NCBI RefSeq assembly: GCF_029873635.1
Contig: NC_080422.1
Span: 3,638,001 to 3,702,000 of the forward strand
DNA length: 64,000 bases
Direction: 5' to 3'
DNA from: Malania oleifera
Lineage: Eukaryota > Streptophyta > Magnoliopsida > Santalales > Ximeniaceae
In this document: in pieces, positions 58,093-64,000 of the stretch
Layout: each line of letters opens with the position of its first letter
How positions within the stretch are numbered: the first letter of the stretch is position 1
Program-made: the position numbers and the translations under genes
The notes under the pieces: generated by a model
Seen by the model: the letters and a program-made list of their open reading frames with translations, nothing else
Databases searched by the model: none
What the model was told of the DNA's origin: nothing

Positions 58093-59877
58093 TGTCACGC
58101 CCCGAACCCCAAAATGAGACCCAAGGGTAAAAATGTAATCTAACATGTCCCTGTATCACACAAAACATCCACAGATACAGTACAACGGATGAGGGTCCGA
58201 CCCCGAGGCGTTTCTAAACACCCTAAACGCATCCAAACACAAACATATAAGTAGTAGAAAAAGGTCATTCTATATATATATATATGCAGTACCATACTAG
58301 AGTCTATACAAGAGCAGAAACAGACTCTATCAAACAATGTACAACTAGGTGCCAACACATCCCAAAATGTCAACCCACCAAAATACAGTCCCAACACTTA
58401 CCCAAGCGCTAACCACAGTACATCGGCCACTACGCTCTCTACACTAGGACGCTAATTACGGTTACTCGAAGGACCTATAAAAATGTACGTACAGTAGGGG
58501 TAAAACACCTCTCAGTAAGGAATAACATAGGCTATATCGGTGTGTGGCATTTGAGTATTATCATGATACAACATACACGCAATTAAATGCAGTTCCAATA
58601 CTAATTTCACAACAATGCTTATACGCACGCACACACATGATCAACAATCCCAGTGTCGTCACACCCATTGGCACCACCGACACATGGCTAGTCCCCGACT
58701 CCCATGGCATCATACCGATGCTAAACTGGTGGATCCACAGCCTTCAGCCTGATCTGTCGGAATAGGCTCACGCCCTCGGAATATAAATCCAGATACTCTT
58801 TCAATCTATGGCCAGCGATTTAATATGCCCTTCGATATAGAGCCGGACACTCTCAGTACCTGGAACAATTTGAAACTGCGTTCCTACTAGCATTTCAACC
58901 AATCACGCACACATGCATGCTCATATAACCAAACAAACTACACCCATTTAGTAATCTAAAATCACGATTTTTCAAACATATGCAGTTTAAAACAAGTCAA
59001 GGCACGGTCATCCCTATAACACAGTATAAATCAGCTTATACGTTCGGTTTTCAACAAAACTAGGGATGCAACCCGTCGCCTCCTTTTTCCAAAAACTATA
59101 ATCATGAAAAACCCATAGTTTTCCCCGTTAGATCCCCCCAAATGAGTAGCCAAAACACACACAGAACCGTGAACCATAGTTTTACTAAGTCCGATTTCAA
59201 AAATAACCGATATAAACACAATTCCCCTTACCTTTTCCTCAAATAAAAAATCCCGAACTCTAAGGCTCCTAACCAGCAAACCGAGTTCTAAAACCTACAA
59301 ATCACAGTACAAAATATACTCACAACACTGTTCCCTACAAAACTACTGGATCAGAATTGAAAACTGAGTCTTACCTCAATTTGACGCTAAAACCCGAAAT
59401 TCTTCGAAATGGGATTCTGATCTGTAGAACTTGTAAAAAATCCTTTCACGATCCTCGTGGTAATTTCAGATTCACGATTCTCGCGACGAACGACAAAGAA
59501 TTCTAGAAAAAGGAAGTGTAGGGAGAGTTCTAGAGAGAGAGAGAGAGAAGATAATTGAGTTTCTCAATGGTTAAGCAATGAAACTGATATTTATAGCCCC
59601 TTTGACCCGGCTGCCCTCGTCGACGAAATGGTGTCCTCGTCGACGAGGCTCTATAGTCTTCTTGTCGACAAGACGGTAACCTCGTGGACGAGCCTGAAAA
59701 CACCAGTTTCCCGAGACTCCTCGGCTTCTCCTCGTTGACGAGCCTCTGAACTTTGTCGACGAGAGATACAAGGCCTTCGTCGACGAACTCTGGCTTCATC
59801 GACGAAGCCCGTTCAAATTTAAATTTTATCCCTCTCTTATTTATTTAAACTCATTTTCCACGGTTCAGGTTCTTACA
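58093..59877 (-). repeat. Tekay-2 5' LTR
   Basis: 1785 bp; it pairs with 45847-47677. TATAAATAT is at 59587-59595 on the minus strand. Confidence 0.93.
59613..59806 (-). promoter_or_regulatory. GTCGAC palindrome array, Tekay-2 5' LTR
   Basis: Eight members in about 195 bp: CTCGTCGACGAAA, CCTCGTCGACGAGG, CTTGTCGACAAG, CTCGTGGACGAG, CTCGTTGACGAG, TTTGTCGACGAG, TTCGTCGACGAA and TTCATCGACGAA. CTTGTCGACAAG keeps symmetry with both arms changed. The nearest member is about 20 bp upstream of the TATA-like box. Confidence 0.78.
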
Positions 59878-60341
59878 TTTATGCATTACATCATTTTCAA
59901 TTTCTCATTCAGCTTGCATAATAGATCCAATGTATCGAAATCTACAAGTGCTATTTATTTCATCATCATCAAGTTTAACTTTGTCTCTAATATTCCTCCT
60001 ATCATTACTAAAATTACATTTCATATATTCTATTTAATTTCTACTTATCCTAAAGCCTCTAGATTCTAAAACTTCTGTCCATAATTCTAACTCAGCCTCT
60101 ACTCCGTCCCTAGTTTCGTCAATTAATATAATATCATCTGCAAACAACATACACCATGAAACCTCCTTTTGAATACTCTCAGTCAATTGGTCCATCACTA
60201 AAGCAAAAAGATAAAGACTCAAAACAGATCCTTAATGTACACCTATGATAATTGAAAATTCTCTAGTTTTTTTCATTTATAGTCCTTACACTAATCATTA
60301 CACCATCGTACATATCCTTAATGACATCGGTATACCTACAA
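59878..60341 (-). pseudogene. LINE reverse transcriptase, catalytic part
   Basis: On the minus strand: RYTDVIKDMYDGVMISVRTI (about 60340-60280), then LYLFALVMDQLTESIQ and CMLFADDIILIDETRDG with the FADD catalytic box, then ELWTEVLESRGFRISRN. This is the upstream half of the relic at 45295-45846; Tekay-2 lies between them. Its own 5' side is cut at 60342 by another LTR. Confidence 0.82.
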
Positions 60342-61339
60342 TGTAATGACCTGCTAAATTAACGGGGGGGTTTTTTTTTTTTAGGTAATAATTATTAGGA
60401 AATTCCATTTCTCTAATACCTTCTTATATAAAATTAGTCATCCACCTAAGCAGCAAGAAGCTAAAATCACACAACCACCACCATATATAAATATGTACAA
60501 TACCAGAGAGCTACAATGTTTCCAAACTATACATATATGATTGTTTCCCAAAATACCCTCAACTAGGTTAAGGCTATACAGAAATACTCCCAAAAATACT
60601 TACTTTACAGACATGGCGGTACTGAAGCCCCACTACCTGCGAGCCTGATCTGCTCGCTTAACTGTATCACCTGAAAAATATTAATTTAATGGGATGAGAC
60701 GACGCTCAGTAAGACGAAATATGTTATTACTAGTGTGTGGCAAATGAGTTACAATACTATGAAAATTTATTCCTATATAATTATGTATAACTGAATCTGT
60801 AAATGCAGTACAAGTAATATAAGCCACCACCTTCTTCCATGTTGCATAACATATCTGTACTTTAGGTTTCTATACATAATACTTTTAATATATATATAAG
60901 TATATTCCTTATTTCTGTGAAACTATACATATATAATAATAACTGAAAACTTCTCTGGATGGATAACTATATGTCATGATTTAACCCCTTAGGACAGGTT
61001 TGTGCGGCCTGTAGACAAGATCTATCACTGAATGACCTACTAGGATAAACCGCTATACTTCGTCAGTTCGATCGGCCCTCCTCAACCCATATCTAATGGG
61101 GAGTGTGATGACCCAAAAATATATATATATGATTAAAGTACAATAATAATAAAATAATAAAAATAGTCATTAAGTTAAAATCAATACAGAAGTGTTTTTC
61201 TGTAGGATCCTTGATTCCATGTTTGATGCCTAAGAAAGACCTTGTCTTAGCGAGTGCTCAGAGACCATTGCGGCTCAGTCGCTCCCTGGAGGTCGGCCTG
61301 GTCAAAATGGAATTTCATAGGATAAACAGGATAGACACT

Positions 61340-61765
61340 ATTTGTACACGTAAATAAGTATATATACATAAAATAATGTTTTGACAGACATAATTTGTAG
61401 AAATACATAATAAGATAATAATAATATAGGTATCATATGTGGGGCCCACAAGACTATGTGGGGTCCACATGAGTCCCGGAGCCACAAGAACCTGTTTATA
61501 TACGTAAATAAGTACATAAAATAATATTTTAACTGATATAATTTGTAGAAATATATGATAAAATAATAATAATATAGGTATCCTATGCGGGGCCCACAAG
61601 ACTGTGTGGGGCCCACATGAGTCCCGAAGCCGTATGGAGGTTTTCACAAGTCTCAAAGCTATGTAGGATACATAAAATCGTATAAGAGTTATTGGAGTTA
61701 CGTACGATCCATTTTGGTCTCAAAGTTGTGTGGGGCCCACAAGACCATGTGGGGCCCACATGAGT
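61340..61765. repeat. Tandem repeat of about 150 bp with paired GTGGGGCCCAC sites
   Basis: Two full units (about 61340-61487 and 61490-61630) and a partial third (61722-61765). Each ends with two sites of the form TGTGGGGCCCACA about 18 bp apart, six in all. The site matches both TCP-class consensus words (GTGGGNCC and GGNCCCAC). It lies 350-700 bp upstream of the TATA box. Confidence 0.75.
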
Positions 61766-62118
61766 TTTCAAAATTTAAATTTAATTCTTATTCAAAAATA
61801 AATAATAAAATAAATGATTACTAAAAATAGTTTAAAAGTAATAATAATAAGAATAATAATGATAATAATGATAATAATGATAAAGAAAAATAATAAAATA
61901 ATAAAATAATTAATTAACTAATTGATTAATTAATTAGGTAAGTAATTAATTAAAAATTTATTGGGAATGGTGGCAAGCACTCCCACATGGCCTCCATTCC
62001 CATCCCACACTCAACCCATACCTTACCCATACCTTGCCCATTCTTTAATTTTTAAAATTTTAATTTCAACCCATCTCCCCACACTTTTATAAATTTCATT
62101 TCTTCCCCAAAATTTTCC

Positions 62119-62127
62119 TATAAATAG
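62119..62127 (+). promoter_or_regulatory. TATA box of the 61104-63617 LTR
   Basis: TATAAATAG, followed by a plausible transcription start region and AG-rich leader. Confidence 0.6.
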
Positions 62128-64000
62128 GGAGCTCTCAACCTTCATTTTTCACAATAATTTTCCAAGGAAGAGAATGATTAGTGAGTGAAAGAAATTGTGG
62201 TGGAGAGAGAATTTTTAAATAAGTTCTCAATCACCCACTCTTTCCGATCTCATTTTTTAAAGATAGTTATTGTGTTCGTAGCACGCGGTAAAAGAAGAAG
62301 GTAAGTAAATTTTGATTATGTTAGTTTCTTTTTATTTTAAATTCATACCCGAACTTATTTTGTACGTAAAATTTAATTATGTTACTTAGTTCCACAAAAT
62401 TTCCATGAGTTTATTTTTACGCATATTTAATTATACCAGTTCTATCTTTAATATACTTGCATCTATTTTTGGGTTAAGAAATGTTCCAATCCCTTCGGGT
62501 AAATTTTCAGCATTTCTTTCTATTCAAAAATAAAATTATATATATTTTTAACACAAAAATTGTGTGGCATGAGTTTATTTCTACGTTACATTTTTTATGT
62601 AAATATGAGTAAAGATGAGATTTTCACGATATTATTTTAAATTGCATAAATTATAATAAGATGATTTTCAAACCCCTTATGGCAACGAAAGTTCAAAGTT
62701 ACAGATGCTCGGTACCGCAACTTAAAGTTTATACGGATCAGAGTGCACCCACACTGTTTACAGAGTGGTTATTTATGTTAGTGGATTTCTCCTGAGTGCA
62801 CACCTGGTTCCGGACCAGGACTTAATAAGGAAAATCTCACTTAAAGTTTACGTACGTTGATTTAGTTTGGTCGGCCAGCCAGTTAAGTCCAGTCTTCGGA
62901 CCGCACAACCCAGTCATGGGGGTAAACATGACTTACGGCAAACAGGCCTAAGGGTGGTTTTTATAATATATGTTTATACATATTTAATTACGTATACAAG
63001 TTACTGATGATTTGAAGGAAAAGTATAAGTTTACGTGAAAAAAATCATTCTGGTGCTTAAATGACGATCTAAGGAAAACGTATAAGGAAAAGTATATGTA
63101 TGTTTATCATTAAATGTTTTTACAGTTTTAAAGTTAAAAGTTTAATTTAGCAGTTATAATATATGATTATAAAAATTTACTGTTGAAATTGATGACAAAA
63201 GTTTTATGCAGAAATTTTTAAATTTATATTTATTCTAAAAGCAGTCTTGAAGTTATATTATTAAATATTGTTTTACGAAATTCTTTAAAAGCTCATTTTA
63301 GCCACACACTAATAATAATCTTATTTACTTACTGAGCGTCGTCTCACCCCAATCATATTTTATTTCAGATAACTCTGAAGGACATGTCGGAAATCAGGCT
63401 TAGCAAGCATGCGGGTGGGGATTAGAAAAATAAAGATTTATTAGAAATATAGTATGATTTCAGATATTTACGTTTGTGTAATTTTCTTCTTTTGAAATAA
63501 GTGATTGTAACATGAATAATTAGCGCTCTGGTTTGAATAAAATTGAGTTTATTTGCTTCCGCTGTAAATTAGTAGTAAAAAGTTAATATCCCAGACCCCT
63601 CGGGGTCGGGGTGTTACAGGGAGACTGTCCACACGTAGGCACGAGCGACTTATCTACCACGTATTATCTAAATAGGTGGTTGCGCTCTATGTTATATATA
63701 GCAACGATACCGTGTTCTGTAAACTGTATTTGTAATAGTCCATCAAGGTCTGATACTATATAATACATCTATATATACAATTATCTGTTTTACCATGATT
63801 CTGTAATAACTGTATTAACCATGATATTGTAGTAACTTGTAACTATATTAACTGTATTTCTAAGATTAACTGTAAATCTGTATGTCATGGTACTGTAAAA
63901 CTGTATAATCATGGTATTCTAAAAATGTTGTAAAACATATTCGCTGTTTATATATTTTGTATAACATAATTTTGAAAAATACTATAAAACATGTTTCTGT

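Larger units (their letters stand above)
45847..59877 (-). mobile_element. Ty3/gypsy chromovirus, Tekay/Del type (Tekay-2), interrupted by a hAT transposon
   Basis: LTRs are at 45847-47677 and 58093-59877; the TSD TTTAT is at 45842-45846 and 59878-59882. It was inserted into a LINE. Minus-strand order: 5' LTR (58093-59877), primer site, gag, CCHC finger, protease, reverse transcriptase, (hAT insertion), RNase H, integrase with C-terminal chromodomain-like segment, purine tract (47678-47690) and 3' LTR. Excluding the hAT it is about 8.7 kb. It is related to Tekay-1 but is a distinct subfamily, with clear LTR differences. Confidence 0.95.
61104..63617 (+). mobile_element. Solo LTR of a gypsy-class element
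   Basis: Starts TGTGATGACCC, ends GGGGTGTTACA, TSD GGGAG (61099-61103 and 63618-63622). It is 2514 bp with no internal region. TATAAATAG is at 62119-62127, and CTTACTGAGCGTCGTCTCACC is near 63326 (R/U5-like). A GACCCC-TC-GGGGTC hairpin lies close to the 3' end (about 63594-63607). Confidence 0.85.
60342..64000 (-). repeat. LTR of a gypsy-class element, runs off the window, interrupted by a solo LTR
   Basis: It starts TGTAATGACC; GACGACGCTCAGTAAG (about 60699) is the reverse complement of the CTTACTGAGCGTCGTC word in the next LTR, so this one lies on the minus strand. Pieces are 60342-61103 and 63618-64000. A poly(G)/poly(T) run occurs at 60365-60382. No coding domain is visible before the window ends. 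Confidence 0.6.

Noticed and set aside
1..64000. Bacterial, phage or viral genome segment, or a defence system
   Set aside because: Spliced plant gene structure, tRNA-Met-type primer sites, 5-bp LTR TSDs and plant element families throughout. No caulimovirus or geminivirus-type gene was seen; the reverse transcriptases present belong to copia, chromoviral gypsy and LINE elements.

Overview
The window is nuclear DNA of a flowering plant, probably a eudicot: it is AT-rich, has plant-type retrotransposons with tRNA-Met-type primer sites, plant-type introns, telobox-like motifs and a plant trehalase gene relic. I find no intact host gene, no CRISPR array, no prokaryotic operon and no tRNA or rRNA gene. 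It is a nested pile of mobile elements around one broken host gene. The boundaries below come from reading terminal repeats and target-site duplications (TSDs) by eye; no database was searched.

Layout. (1) 82-6357: a non-autonomous hAT-like element (TIR CAGGGGTGGCAAAA, 8-bp TSD CCTATATG) split by a decayed Ty1/copia retrotransposon (about 100-5538). (2) 7561-11365: a structurally complete LTR element (425-bp LTRs, TSD CTAAT) with only a gag relic and long tandem arrays, one of which encodes pairs of small hairpins. (3) 13340-14115: about 180-bp tandem repeats; 15223-15435: a tRNA-derived SINE with a 16-bp TSD. (4) 16791-20996, minus strand: an 11-exon trehalase (TRE1-type) pseudogene with frameshifts, an in-frame stop, a small deletion and a lost splice acceptor. 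(5) 21.4-23.9 kb: probable remains of a long LTR. (6) 26407-36596: a solo-LTR-like sequence (TSD GTTTG) carrying a nested Ty3/gypsy chromovirus of Tekay/Del type, Tekay-1 (27057-35246, TSD ATGAG). (7) About 36640-43077: a second copia element with one open gag-protease frame and almost no pol, carrying a solo gypsy LTR (39092-41847, TSD AGTTC). (8) 45295-60341: a LINE relic split by Tekay-2 (45847-59877, TSD TTTAT), itself split by a hAT transposon with a nearly intact spliced transposase (50269-55625, TSD AGTATACT). (9) From 60342 to the window end: another LTR, split by a solo LTR (61104-63617, TSD GGGAG).

The most striking unexplained signal is an array of 12-18 bp palindromes centred on GTCGAC. 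It recurs in LTRs of otherwise unrelated families: all four Tekay LTRs, where it lies just upstream of the TATA box; the second copia element; and, as a sister motif GGTCGACC, the solo LTR at 26407-36596. Several members keep palindromic symmetry although both arms have changed. A second signal is the covarying hairpin array in the 7.5-11.4 kb element. A third is the run of TCP-like GTGGGGCCCAC sites in the LTR at 61104.

Almost every element is inactivated. In several, the lost catalytic residues and stop codons fit C-to-T or G-to-A transitions, as expected from deamination of methylated cytosine.
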